Assembly: GCF_000247815.1 (NCBI RefSeq)
Contig: NC_021675.1
Span: 63,988,668-64,052,667 of the forward strand
From: Ficedula albicollis
Lineage: Eukaryota > Chordata > Aves > Passeriformes > Muscicapidae
Reading direction: 5' to 3'
DNA length: 64,000 nt
The translations under genes and the position numbers were made by a program. The notes under the pieces were generated by a model. That model had not been told where the DNA came from. It did no database searches and saw only the letters and a list, made by a program, of their open reading frames with translations. Within the stretch, counting starts at the first letter, position 1; every line of letters starts with the position of its first letter. Below are positions 1 through 14,418 of this stretch, piece by piece.

Positions 1-53
1 TTTCATTTGGACAGTATTGACTTGTTCATCTCTTTGTTTGAAATATGCTTTAC

Positions 54-74
54 CACACACACACATACACACAA
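54..74. repeat. (CA)n microsatellite
   Basis: Interrupted CACACACACACATACACACA tract. Confidence 0.85.
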
Positions 75-520
75 GAAACCCCAGAATAGTCAGAGAAAGG
101 AGGTACCTTTGAGAATCATCCCTAATATATTCCCATTAATCTACATGGGGTAACAGCCATAGTATCCAGCCTATATGCTCTGCAAGGAAAGAAATGCAGT
201 TCCATACACAAAAGGCATGGTCTGGTTAAATCAATTTCTCTAGCATCTTGTCTCCACATATTTCAGAGCACTATCCTTCTCAATTAATGTCAGCTCTGCT
301 CTGGGAATACTCTTTGGTAGTTAACTGTTGCTGTTAGAGAGCTAACTTCAGATCGAACACAGCTGGCTTATGTATTTTGCTGTTAACAGTTTTGGTAATG
401 GAACAACAAATGCAAGGGGAACAAACTACTTAGCAGAATGCAGAAGATTTTCAACCCAAATAAATCAACTTTAAGGATAAGAAACCCCAAATGTAAATTT
501 CCTTTGACTGACTTCTGATT

Positions 521-543
521 AAAAAAAAAAAAAAAAAAAAAAA
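521..543. repeat. A homopolymer, 23 bases
   Basis: Pure A run. No retroposon body or target duplication was recognised beside it. Confidence 0.95.
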
Positions 544-3500
544 TTACAAACATCAGGTAGGCCTTATGGTTTTCTTTCTGCCAGTTTTCTAAGCCTTCAG
601 CATATTGGGGGTTGCACACATGCCTCTGTGCAAACACCACTAATCTCTAGAATATTTAATTTTAAATTCATTCTTTGGCGCTTTTTTACTTTCATTTCCA
701 CTTACATCAAAGTCAAACAGAAACCCCTCAAACAGCCCATCTCCTCACAGAGCACAAGAATGGAGAAGGAGCAGATATGAAGTTCAGGGAGGGTATGAAG
801 AAAACACGTAATGCATGTCTGAGAAAGATCACAGATGAAAGAAGAAAGCCAGCTGAAGAAAGGAGATGAAGGAAAGCACATGCAAGGCAGATTTTTAACA
901 CATCTCAGTCCTGCTGTAGTTTTTATTGCTAATTAATTACCCACTAGAGGGAGATCGACTGTAACTTGTTGCCAGGTGGATTATGGCAGAAGTTGGACTT
1001 TGTAATGTGTGAAGAGGAAACACTGTGGTGAGAAAGCAAGAGAAGATGCAAGTTGCTTTCCTTGGTAGAGTTTCGTTCTGTGTAAGTTACCAAGCGGACT
1101 GAGATCTCTTCCCTTTCTGACCTGGCTTTCATTATATTTCTACACAAAAAATCCCCACCTTTATTAACCAGTTTGTTGTGTTGGTGAGAGAAGAGTTTAA
1201 GGGTGACAGAAACAGTCTAGTGCTTGTCTAGCACTCACCAAACTGCCACAGGCCCCCAGCATGGGGTGAGCCATGCACAACTCAGTCAAGTGCCTGGAGA
1301 CGCCCTGACAGTGACCCTTTGGTCCACCTCAAACACCTCCTTGGTTCCAGGTTAGGGCTTGCATCTCACAGCTTTTATTAGCTGCCCATGGGTAATCATT
1401 TATGGTCTCTTACTCTCACCTCTATTTGTGCAGAATGGAGGAAGCTTTTAACATTCAAAGCAGGCTTAGGCATGTCCTTTCCTCAAGGGAAACCAAGAAA
1501 GGAAGTAGTAATGGATGCTTAGAATTGGAAACAGACTATAGGAAAAGTAGCTTTTACCAATTTGAGTCATTCCTGCTTCTGAAGATCAGTAGTTCAGGGA
1601 TTTCCTAATTTCCAAAGAGGACATTGCAGCTAGACAAGCATGTGTCAGGGACTTCATTAAGCCTGGCTCCGTTGAGCGTCTGTTTTCTTGTTGAGCCTAT
1701 TTATTTATATTTTGGTGTTTTAGAACATCCTGTGGCAATGAGTTTAAATGAAAATATATTTCCTTCTGTTCTTTTTTAAACCCTGCTCCCAGATAAACTG
1801 GTTTAATTAATATGGCATTATGAGCAGCAGTAATAACCATTTTTTATTCACTTTCCTCCCACCTTCATTATTTTCCAGACCTCTGTATGTTCCCTTCCTG
1901 TTGCAGTACAGAATTCTAATCCCACTCTGGCTCCACTTATACTAAAATTTTTTAATAACATGAAGGTTTTTCAGAGTCAAGCTATTAGCAGTGAAAATGG
2001 TCTTAACTCTAACCTTGCCTTTCTGCACAAGAACTATTGGATACAGAAGAACATAATGCAAACTTGGAAAAGATGCATAATTATTTCCACACAGGAAGTT
2101 TGCAGTTGATAGTTTGGTGTCACAGATAGAAATGACTAACATGCCATGAACTAAGTCAGAGCCAAAACAATTATCTAATGCCTGTGAACCCTCAGGGTCA
2201 AATATACTCTCTGCTACCATGTGCAATGCCAGAAAAGTTTGCTGACAAACAACAGCCATCAAAAACACTTCTTCCTCACAATCTCCATGCCATAGTTTCC
2301 AAAGTGGCCTGTAGTTACATCCTGCTTACCTTCAAATTCCCTCAAAAATACTACATGGGGTTCTGGGCACTACTGGTTCAATAACCCTGGTTTAATAATT
2401 ATTAAAAATATGGCATGACTTCATTTATTAGTGGCCTGGTATGATCCTTAAACAAATCAGTTTAAGGTAAATGTAAAACAATGAATTTGCAAAAATCCAA
2501 ATATAAACAGCACATTCACATTGCTTATCCAAATCAATCCAGAGAAAAGAACTAGGGTATACAGGACATTTGCAGACCCAGCAGAGCAGCTGGCTGTGCT
2601 CTGTAAGAAAACTAGGCACAGGTGCTGGGATTGTGCCCAGGGCCCTGATTCCCAGCTGGCAGGCTGAAGAGGCTCCCGCTCAGGGAGAGTTAGATGTCTG
2701 TTCCTTGGGAGGAGAGGCCTCACACAGGGGAGGAGGCTGTTCCCTTGGCACAACAGGGAAGCACTGCTGCTGAGCCAGCTTTTTGTTGATATCTGTTGGG
2801 CGTATTTCCTTTTTCAGCTGTTGGATTAGTGATTGGAAAACGATTGATATGTGTCATATTGGAATGAGTGTGGGGCTTGCCTCCCTGACTGATGAGCAGG
2901 CTGGGTGGCTCACTTTTACCTGCTGCACAGATTAGTCCCAATGAGCTCCTCTCGCTCTATCCAGCTGACAAACTGCTAGATACCTGCAGACCCCAGCTAA
3001 GCCTTCAGTTTGTACACAAAATTCCCTCTTGCAATTGCTTTCATAGGAAAGTGCCTGCTCTGGGGGACTTCCCCTGCACAGTGATCAAATCCAATGGTAA
3101 AGCTCTTTTACATCAACTTTGTATTTTCTTACATACACATCTTGCTAGCCACACTTTTTACACATGTGCAACCAGGATTAAAGCATATAATGTGCAACTG
3201 AGAAAATACCTAATTGCTTGGAGGTAACAGGATGTTTGGGGGTGAATGCCTCCCAAGTCTGTCTCTAGGGGATACTATAATAGTAATAAAGTGAATAGAA
3301 GCCTAAGACAAGCAGGAGAGAGGTTGCTGATTACATGGGAAAGCCCAGACAAAGCGTCTTCTGTTTCTGGTGCCTGAAATTCAGCCACACAAGAAAAAGG
3401 CAGGATACTGGCAAAGCACCACTGGGATGTTCTTGTGCTGATGGCTCTTTGTTGTTTTTCTATAGCTTCACATCACATTTTAACAGGTATTTCCCCTCAA

Positions 3501-5431
3501 GATTCTCATATATCTACAAATCAAGTGCTGTCAATAGAGCTGTCACTTCACTTGCCTTGGAGGTTACCATTCTTTCTGTCTCACAAAAACAAAGGTTAAA
3601 ATGTTAATTTTTATCTCTGTCCAAAACTTTTATGATGCTATATGGCAAGCAACAGGATTTGATTTTACAAATACATAACTGCACTGATCCTTTACCACTC
3701 TGTGTGAATGTCCTTGATAGCAAAGGGACATGGCATGCATATGCATGTGTAGGATTGGGGCCCAACAGCTTAGGTCCTGCTGAGGTCAAGGCACAGACAT
3801 CCAGACAAACGCTGATTTGGAAAATTTACAGTATAGAGGATGGTTGTAGAAAGGGAAAGTGCACTGACCATTCCAAAGGAACCAACTCCTTTTTAAAATC
3901 TCTTAATCTGCTTTTCATTATCTCTGTGGGGAGGCCTCTTGAGAAAAGCAGCTCTTTGACTTGAATAAAGGAGGGGCTGTGGGCTTGCATGCTGGAAAGG
4001 GGAGGTCATTGTACAGCAGCGTGGAAGATGGGAGTGTTAGTCAGGTCAAGGAGAACAGGATGAAAAAGTGTGAGATCTGTGTTACAGGCTTGGTCTGGAT
4101 TATGAAACGTAGAAGGTTTAAAGCTGAAAGGTAAATAAGAGAGAGTGAATTCAAAGGTTGGAAAGACACATTCCTGTAGGGTTATTCAGGCTGACTGTGA
4201 GGGGAAAATATGAGCCAGGACTGATAAGATCATCAGCAAAACCAGGAAGAAAGAGGTAACGACAGCAGAGGCCCAAGAGGGCTAAATTCTACTCGGGATT
4301 TTAAGCATCAGGCTTCAGCAAATTAACATATCCATCTTCAGTATTTTTCACTTGTTATTTTAACAGAAATGCTTAGCTCTGCTCACCTCCTCTGAGGCAG
4401 AGAAAGCTGGAATATGCCTGGGGGACAATGGGACAATGTTGCATTTTGCCTGGACCAGGTCATACACAGCTGTATGTGCTGGCTCTAACCTGCTCCCCTC
4501 CAAACCAGTACTTACCACAAGCAGCCTCAGCCTCGCAAAATTGCTAAAGAAAGTTACATTGTTGGGGTTAAAACGGCCCTTGGAAGTAGCACATTTTTCT
4601 ACTTTTTAGAATACAGAGGTAAAAATTCTGATAAAATGATGTGCTAACCTTCTGCTTTCTCTTTAATGGACACAATTTGAAAGATATCTCTGTTTTGCAG
4701 GGACCTCCTGTCTTTCCAGTACTCCTATAACACTGCCTGACTTCACCAGGAATTTTGTGCACAAGAAGTGCAGGAATGGGTCAACAAAATCTGGGATGGG
4801 GTGGAGGAGAGCCTCCCCAGTCACTTGCATTTCCTGTCCTGCTTCTTGATAGGCTTTTATTGACAGTAACACAACATTTGGTGTTTTCTTAAAGACCCAA
4901 CTCTGAGAGGCAGATAATGGCATAAGATTGTTGGCTTTTTGTGTTCCTAATTACAGACAGAAACCAGCACAATGCACAGCCTAAAAAAATCCTGGAGGCA
5001 AAGAATAACTCCAAAAGCACAATTTTAAAGCCTGTCATTCATAAAATGAAACTGATTCATTTGGAGGCACAACAGGTTACTTAAATACAGCACTGATAAT
5101 TTTGCAGCAAAATCTAAGTCTCTCATATCAGCTGGAGCTAACAGGTGTGTTTCTAACACTAGAGACTCCTTTCTTCCCCACCCTCTGTATTTCTCAAAGT
5201 CTAAATCAATTTGCTTTTTATGGCTACATTCACCCTTTTTTTGTTGTGCACACAGCCTGAACACTGCCTGCCCTCCCTTAATCCTGCCTTGGCCAGAGCC
5301 TTGTGGCTTTCTCCCATGTGTTCCTCCAGTGCCCCAATCTCGTTTTGTGTGGAGATTCCGCAGCTTCTCTGCCTGACTGTTTCACGTAAGCTCCATCTGC
5401 TGGGAAAAGGGAGAACCTCGGTGGTTCTGAA

Positions 5432-5589
5432 CCGCAAATGCTTTTCCCTCAATTTGCAAAGACTTTCAAAATTACCTGTTTCTGCTCCCCCAGCTGTGCT
5501 CATGCCTGCACCGCAAATGCTTTTCCCTCAATTTGCAAAGATTTTCAAAATTACCTGTTTGTGCTCCCCCAGCTGTGCTCATGCCTGTC
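5432..5589. repeat. Tandem duplication, period 79
   Basis: CCGCAAATGCTTTTCCCTCA starts at 5432 and again at 5511. The copies run to GCTGTGCTCATGCCTG and differ at only a few bases. Confidence 0.95.
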
Positions 5590-6203
5590 TGCATGCCAAA
5601 TTTAACTAATGACAACCTAATATGTTATTTGTATGGTATTTTGTGTTGCTAATTTGGGTCAAGCCTAAGCAATCTTTTAAAATATCACTTTTTTGCTTGA
5701 ATTTGAGCAGGTAGTTAATTATCCGTGGATGAGGAATGACTGTTTGCAGCACGTTTTGCCATAAAGGCACTCTCTGCGTGGCTTTTCAGAGCAGTGAATG
5801 AAGAGGTACCCAGGGCAGCCTGTTTCTGTGCTAATGTGTAGCCAGTGCCGCTTGTTTTTGGCACGTTTACAGACAGGAGTGAACTTGTGACCTGGATGTA
5901 CATACAGCAAATCTGTAATCCAGCCCCCACTTGAACTTTTACCTTTGGGTGTAACATTGACAGAACAACAGGCTTCAGTATCCCATGAATCTCTCCTAAA
6001 AATCTCCGATAATGAATGGGAAGTATTTTTAAAAAACTACTAATAATCTGTTGCCTTTCTCCCTGGAGTAGAAACTTAATGCAACTTGCTACACAGCAAT
6101 GTTTTTTTTCCCCTCCCCTTTCTTTACATTTACGCTGAACACTGGTGAATAAAGATGAGGCTAATCCCGTATTGTTAAACCTATTCAAGGAGACAACCTG
6201 AGG

Positions 6204-6217
6204 GTTGCCATGGAAAC
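6204..6217. promoter_or_regulatory. RFX X-box motif
   Basis: GTTGCCATGGAAAC fits RYYNYYATRRNRAC at every position and is one base from the perfect palindrome. Full X-boxes are rare by chance. Binding by RFX factors is inference. Confidence 0.45.
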
Positions 6218-6764
6218 AGATTCTACAGCCTAAAAGCATAATTCTACTTTTAAGGACTGTCTAGGACCTGCACTGATACATAGCTTACTGAGTCACACTG
6301 TGTACACAAACACGATGTTGCAGCAGTGAAATGGCAAAGGTGCCTCCCAACTCATCAGATGCTAATTATGCCCCCACCTCCTCCCATTTACAGCCCAGAG
6401 CATCAAACACTGCACCTCCTCCCCCCCACGCCCTGAATCCATCTCCCCGGCCCTTCCTGCCTTTGCTGCCAGCTCCATCTCTCATCAGGGCGCACTGGGG
6501 AACCGACCTGCCTGTGTCTCTGGCAGGAGTGTCACAGATTTGATACTGTCACACAGACACAGCTACAGGCACCTCAAGCTGGGAGTGAGGGAGCTGCTAT
6601 CAATCCTTAAAAACATCAGCAGGATCTACGAGTGCTTCCTGGGCCATGTCTTCAGGGAGGGGGTGACAAACTTACAGTTCTCCTCCCTGTTCATATAAAC
6701 ATTTGCCCCCCAATTTCTAGATAGATTTCTAAACTTCCTCAATAAGAATTTTAAGATTCATCTG

Positions 6765-6873
6765 CTCCTTTGTCATGTCTATGCAAGTAATGCACAAGTA
6801 ATGTTCTATGCTTTTATCTCCTTTGTCATGTCTATGCAAGTAATGCACAGCCCTAGGCTTGTTCTATGCTTTT
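6765..6873. repeat. Tandem duplication, period 53
   Basis: CTCCTTTGTCATGTCTATGC starts at 6765 and 6818. Both copies continue into GTTCTATGCTTTTA, the second with a small insertion. Confidence 0.93.
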
Positions 6874-8510
6874 ACAGATTTTATGCACCATACCCCTTTC
6901 AGACAAGTTGAACAGTCCTGCCTTTGTGATATCACTGGGCTCTGCTCATACAGCGATAAAATACATATTTCAGTATTCACACAGTCTGTAACAACCATCA
7001 AAATTCCCACTTTATTTGGAGGTTGTTTTGAATTGGTTTAGACAACTCCTACCTTGCTTTTGCTTCTAGTTAACATCCAGGGGGGAAAAATATATTTAAC
7101 AGGAAATAGTAATCTTAGGTTTGTTCAAATATTACATTTATTTTAATGATTCTCAGATCCTTATTACAGCCATCTAGAAAGAAGGTTTTGTATTTCTTCC
7201 TTTTAGTCTCTCTCATCCTATTCCTGCTGGAAAAAATTTTCAGCAAGATGGCTGACAACTTGTCCAGACAACGTGGTTGCTTTAAGAACCAGGTCTAAAA
7301 TGGCTGTGTAGCAGTTGATTTTTTTTTTTTCTTATAAAACCCCCAAACCCTAGTAACTATGTGGTATTGTGCTTTATTCTGGGCACAAGTGTTTTCTCTG
7401 TGAGCTTATGGGCTGTTGCTCTGGCTAGAGTAGATGTTTTTCTTCAAAACAAAAACTGACTCCTATGGAAGGCCCATGTGTCACCTACAGTCACTAGGCC
7501 TTCTCATGGAGGAGCAATTTGTACAAATACTTAAAAATTTTTAATTCTTAGTCTTTTCTTAATCATTACTTCACAATGCTTGGTAAATTAACACAATCAA
7601 TTAGTATTTTTAAACTGTATCTATTTGGGAAATTTTCACAGAGTGTCTTCTCAATCCTTTTCATATATAGTAGCAAACCCTGTAACTTCCAGGTATAAAC
7701 AAATCTGGAACAAAAGACTGTACAAAAACATAACGAATTCAGCTCTGAAAAGGCCCATGCATCTACATTGTCTGCCACCCTGAATACTAATGAATTTAAT
7801 GAAACTATTGAAAGTCTGGTTACTTGTCTGCATAAATGTATTGAGACCTCTGTAATCATCTGTTTGCTGTCTGAAATCTCTCGTCAATAGTTTAATGACT
7901 TCAGAGCATATTATTCTTCTTGTATAGGCTTCATATAATGTTTCTACATAATTAAGCAGCTTTGTTAGAGGAACTGCCATTAGTTGCCCCATTTCATTTG
8001 GTTTTGTTATCAGCCAACCAGAAAGAAAAAATGAATAACAAGAGAAAGATACAAACGCAGCCTAGTGAGAGATGTGTAGATTGGGAAGATGTTGTTTGTT
8101 TGGTTTTTTTTTCAAGACTGCCATTAACATAAAGCGCTATTGTCAAGTTGCACATTTTAAATAATTTTAACCATTTAAATGCAGTACATATTTAAGTGGT
8201 AAAGCAAACATAGCTGGCTAAAAATCTTGCAGTGCATTTGGGAGCCTAACATTTAAAAAGTAGCTCTAATAAATACATAATAATACCCATTAGTTTGTTA
8301 ATTATCACTAACCATAAACAACACTAGCAGTTCTATAGCCATAGTGAGAAAAGTGCCATGATTTTTTTTAATAATCAGACAATTGCATATTCCATCTTCA
8401 CTAATACTTTTGAATTAAAATGCAAATAATATAAATTTCATCTAATTTTTTTCGTACTTTGGAGAAACCCCGAGCATTTTCTTTAAATACATAACTCTAT
8501 AAAATTACCA

Positions 8511-8592
8511 GCTGATTTCCTGCATTTGCCTAGTCCTAAGCATGGGCAGATGCTGATTTCCTGCATTTGCCTAGTCCTAAGCACGGGCAGAT
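8511..8592. repeat. Tandem duplication, period 41
   Basis: GCTGATTTCCTGCATTTGCC starts at 8511 and 8552, followed by TAGTCCTAAGCAYGGGCAGA in both, with one difference. Confidence 0.96.
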
Positions 8593-8751
8593 AAACTGCA
8601 AACTCACTTGTTTTTTTATTGTTCCAGGACGCTGTTTTCAGTCACATTTTGGGTAAAACCTGAACGCTTCTGCTACCCCTCACGTATAAGGTTAAGTAAC
8701 ATGTATTTCCTTTGGGGTTGAGGCAGGTGTAGAGTTGGAGTTGTGAGTTAC

Positions 8752-8900
8752 CCGTGAGGCAGGAGAGGTCTGGTGGCGCGGCTCCCTCGTGCCCTGGAGC
8801 CCTGTCCTTGGGGCAGCCATCTTGTTGGCAGGGCTGGCAGCCATCTTGTCCACACACAGTCCCAGCAGCTTTCCCCCCATTTTTTCCTGGAACGAGGAAG
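8752..8900 (-). promoter_or_regulatory. Candidate minus-strand first exon with two TISU/YY1 motifs
   Basis: The 13-mer GGCAGCCATCTTG occurs at 8812-8824 and again at 8836-8848. On the minus strand each reads CAAGATGGCTGCC, the TISU/YY1 form found at short-5'-UTR starts. The two ATGs are in one frame, eight codons apart (MAASPANKMAAP). A moderate donor CGG|GTAACT follows at 8751. G+C is locally raised. Given mammalian synteny this could be a 5' exon of NSD2 or a divergent noncoding transcript; I cannot tell which. Confidence 0.35.
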
Positions 8901-9269
8901 GCATTAACACCCGAGCCTCGCGTACAGAGTTTGTAAAATGTCCCTGTTCTCGGATTAAATTGTAATTTCTGCAGTTTGATTCTTGTTATTCGCTGCATCT
9001 GCCAATACAGTTTAAAAATAAAGAAAGTACTACATAATACTGCATTAACTGAGTACTGAAATATTTGATAGGAGATCCTACTGCTGGTCAGGACTCGACT
9101 CGTATCTGAAGAACAACATGCTATTTGTAGTCCAACTATTAACCAGTACTAGTGCGGCACATCAGTCAACTGACTGATTTATGTGCTATATCCTATCAAA
9201 ACTATCACAGCTCCACCAGAAAGCCATTTTTTCTGCCACACCCCGAGATCCACAAGCAACACACGTGTG

Positions 9270-10900
<1,631 letters not shown>

Positions 10901-11243
10901 GCAGGAACGCGTTACTACGACTCGGTCCTGCCTGCCTTGCTCTCGGCGTGGCTTGGGTGTCAAGTGGGGTTGTCACTAGTCATGCGCTTCTTTTTAAGAA
11001 AGCACAAGGGAGTGTTTTCTTAGTCTGTGTTAGGGGTAAAACATGAATTTGCCTTTTTCCAAGTGGCTTTGAAAACTTAGGAAAATAAGAAAGAAGCACA
11101 TTGTGTGATACTGATTAATAATGAAGATAATTTGGCCGTTTAAATATCTCTGGTTGGTGAAGCTTAGTGGCGTGAAACAGCTGATAACTTGTGACGTATG
11201 AGAGGCCTGTGGCTGCTCTTTATGCCCTGAGCTGGAATGGACA

Positions 11244-12343
11244 GAGCCCTGAGCTGGAATGGCAGGGGGTGAATGAGGAATTGCCTGTCCCTTATACAGA
11301 GCCCTGAGCTGGAGTGGCAGGGGATGAGTGAGGAATTGCCTGTCCCAGAGACAGAGCCCTGAGCTGGAGTTGCAGGGGATGAGTGAGGAATTGCCTGTCC
11401 CTTATACAGAGCCCTGAGCTGGAGTGGCAGGGGATGAGTGAGGAATTGCCTGTCCCAGAGACAGAGCCCTGAGCTGGAGTTGCAGGGGATGAGTGAGGAA
11501 TTGCCTGTCCCTTATACAGAGCCCTGAGCTGGAGTGGCAGGGGATGAGTGAGGAATTGCCTGTCCCAGAGACAGAGCCCTGAGCTGGAGTTGCAGGGGAT
11601 GAGTGAGGAATTGCCTGTCCCTTATACAGAGCCCTGAGCTGGAGTGGCAGGGGATGAGTGAGGAATTGCCTGTCCCAGAGACAGAGCCCTGAGCTGGAGT
11701 TGCAGGGGATGAGTGAGGAATTGCCTGTCCCTTATACAGAGCCCTGAGCTGGAGTGGCAGGGGATGAGTGAGGAATTGCCTGTCCCAGAGACAGAGCCCT
11801 GAGCTGGAGTTGCAGGGGATGAGTGAGGAATTGCCTGTCCCTTATACAGAGCCCTGAGCTGGAGTGGCAGGGGATGAGTGAGGAATTGCCTGTCCCAGAG
11901 ACAGAGCCCTGAGCTGGAGTTGCAGGGGATGAGTGAGGAATTGCCTGTCCCTTATACAGAGCCCTGAGCTGGAGTGGCAGGGGATGAGTGAGGAATTGCC
12001 TGTCCCAGAGACAGAGCCCTGAGCTGGAGTTGCAGGGGATGAGTGAGGAATTGCCTGTCCCTTATACAGAGCCCTGAGCTGGAGTGGCAGGGGATGAGTG
12101 AGGAATTGCCTGTCCCAGAGACAGAGCCCTGAGCTGGAGTTGCAGGGGATGAGTGAGGAATTGCCTGTCCCTTATACAGAGCCCTGAGCTGGAGTGGCAG
12201 GGGATGAGTGAGGAATTGCCTGTCCCAGAGACAGAGCCCTGAGCTGGAGTTGCAGGGGATGAGTGAGGAATTGCCTGTCCCTTATACAGAGCCCTGAGCT
12301 GGAGTGGCAGGGGATGAGTGAGGAACTGCCTGTCCCTGACACA
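11244..12343. repeat. Minisatellite, 55-bp unit x 20, arranged as 110-bp dimers (LETM1 intron 1)
   Basis: Units begin GAGCCCTGAGCTGGAGT at 11244 and every 55 bp to 12289 with no length change. Two alternating forms exist. Form A has GGAGTGGCAG and ends CCCAGAGACA; form B has GGAGTTGCAG and ends CCCTTATACA. Strict A-B alternation runs through the array, so the true repeat unit is 110 bp. The first copy (GGAATGGCAGGGGGTGAA) and the last (GAACTGCC...TGACACA) are diverged, as expected for array edges. A partial unit precedes it at about 11225. Confidence 0.98.
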
Positions 12344-14244
12344 CAGCCGTGACTTGTCATGGGAGTGCTGTCACTGAGAGCAGGACAGCTGCACACTCAC
12401 ATCCAGGCAGACCTGAGGAGCTGTAGGGATGTTTGCTCATTGCAAAGAACAGCTGTCCTCTTGGTTACCAATAGTCACTTAAGTGTGGTATCTTCCTCTA
12501 ACTGATTTTGTGAGCTGCTGTTGTAAAGTCATTTATGTAGATTAAGCCTGGACCGTGTCCTGAACAAAATCCTGGGATATCCTAACCATCCAGTTTCTTT
12601 AAAATGTGGAAGAAGCACATCCATGTGCCTTCAAATTAGATGGGAGCTTTGATTATTCTTGTGGCATAGCATAAAAAGTATTGCTAATGATTGCTGCAAT
12701 TTTGGTTGTTATAAATCTTTGACAACCTAAGCTGAAATGCTGTGATAGAATAAAATAATTAGTGTGCTGTGGTGCACTGTGGTTATGATACAACCAATAC
12801 TTTTATTTGGGGTGTTCATCAATTATTATACATTCTTATATGGTGTATGTCTTTTTCTGTAGTGTTTTGCTTTACTTAGCTCATCTTCTTTGCTTTACTT
12901 GTAAGTAGTCTAAGATTAAGTTAAAGCTAAGTGCTTCTAAGAATCCTAAATGTTATTCCTGTGAAGATCAGACTGTTAAGTACTGCAAGCTTACACTTGT
13001 CTAGGGACTTACTTCATGATAGCATTTTATTTTTAAAAATTCTAAACATAGTAATAGTGTGGCTATTCTGCCTTAACTTTGGGTTTGGTGCTTTGTTGAA
13101 TTCAAGTATGAAGTATCCCACGACTATTTTTCCATGAGGAAAGTGTTAGCATACAGCTTCTCTGGCACTAGTGCCCTTCTTTCTTACTAAGCCAATGCAG
13201 GTTTCTTAAATGAACAGTGTTGAGTATGGTTAAGCAACATTCACCTTGTTCAGATACTTTTGGATGTCACTATTATCCCAGAAGCAAGGATTATGGACTT
13301 TGCCCCTTTCTGAAGGAAGTCTATCTTTTATTTCAGACCTGGTTTACTCTTAGGTATGTGGTTATAAGGGACACTGCAAAACCTATAGAGCTCTTGTCGG
13401 GACTGGCAAAGTTGGAATTAACATTTTCTGTGAGGCTGTTCACACTCTGAACATGTTGTACAAGAAGCTTAGTCAGCATGGTTTTTTATGGTAACCTTGG
13501 AATTTTGTTCTTTGACCCATTCCTTAAGATTTAGCGTGCCTGGTTCAAAGGAAGGTAGGTGAAGTGAACAATGAAGTGAAAACTGTGGAATTTTATTTAA
13601 GAAATTCCAAGCCAATTTTGAGCTCCAGATCATCCCTTTTAGTTCTAGGGGCACCTATCCATAGCAGGCAGTGGCCTCTCCTAGCAGGACTCTTGCTTTA
13701 GGCACATAAGGCTTTGTGGGCTTCCTGGCACTCTGGTGAGATAGATTACTGTGCTGTGACTTATCCCTCCAGGCACTGAGTACTTCTCTGCTTTGCTCAG
13801 CTGCTCCTTGAGGTCAGGGATGTCCTTCTGGGTTTGCCTCTTGGGTTAAGTAATTTAGCTACTGTTCTTTCTCTAAATATTGGAGAGAATCACAATGCCT
13901 TCACAGATTCTTAGGGCTTGCTTTTTGAGCCAGAAAGAGACATTATTTCCCTGGCTCTATTTGCAGTGGCAGTGAGTGTTAGAGTTTGATACAACTTGAC
14001 GGGTAAGTCCTTTGACTTGATAATGCCACAGCTTTTGCTGTAACTACTTCAGAGCCCACTTAGCATGGGGACATCCTTTGATTAGCAAGATTTTACTCAG
14101 ATAAGTTAATTTATCTTCTGTTCCTTCTGATTGTCTCACCTGATTTTGGCAGCATTTTTTTCCCCCCCTAATAATTAGGGTATTTTGTTGGGGAAGGCTT
14201 TTAGTCATCAACGTTGGGTGCTGTGTTTTCTCAGACACAGGCGT

Positions 14245-14418
14245 TTTACTTTAGGTTCTGTCTTAGGCTGTGCCTTGCCTTTGATGGTGGGAAAGGGTGT
14301 CATGGACCTCTCAAATAACCTTTTGTATCCTTTACTTTAGGTTCTGTCTTAGGCTGTGCCTTGCCTTTGATGGTGGGAAAGGGTGTCATGGACCTCTCAA
14401 GTAACCTTTTGTATCCTT
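14245..14418. repeat. Tandem duplication, period 86
   Basis: TTTACTTTAGGTTCTGTCTT begins at 14245 and 14331. The two copies are almost identical through AACCTTTTGTATCCTT. Confidence 0.96.

Larger units (their letters stand above)
1..8640. other. Noncoding DNA upstream of LETM1
   Basis: A+T-rich sequence without recognisable exons, apart from three small tandem duplications, an RFX X-box and simple repeats. Open frames up to 174 codons (minus, 5715-6239) have no family resemblance I can name. By synteny it may be NSD2 5' flank or intron, but none of the coding sequence expected for NSD2 was seen on the minus strand. Confidence 0.6.

Noticed and set aside
11244..12343. Regular repeats considered as a CRISPR array
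   Set aside because: There are no unique spacers: the 55-bp units are contiguous, and the host is a vertebrate.
12172..12396. Minus frame with repeating SSSGLCIRDRQFLTHP
   Set aside because: Reads through the 55-bp minisatellite.
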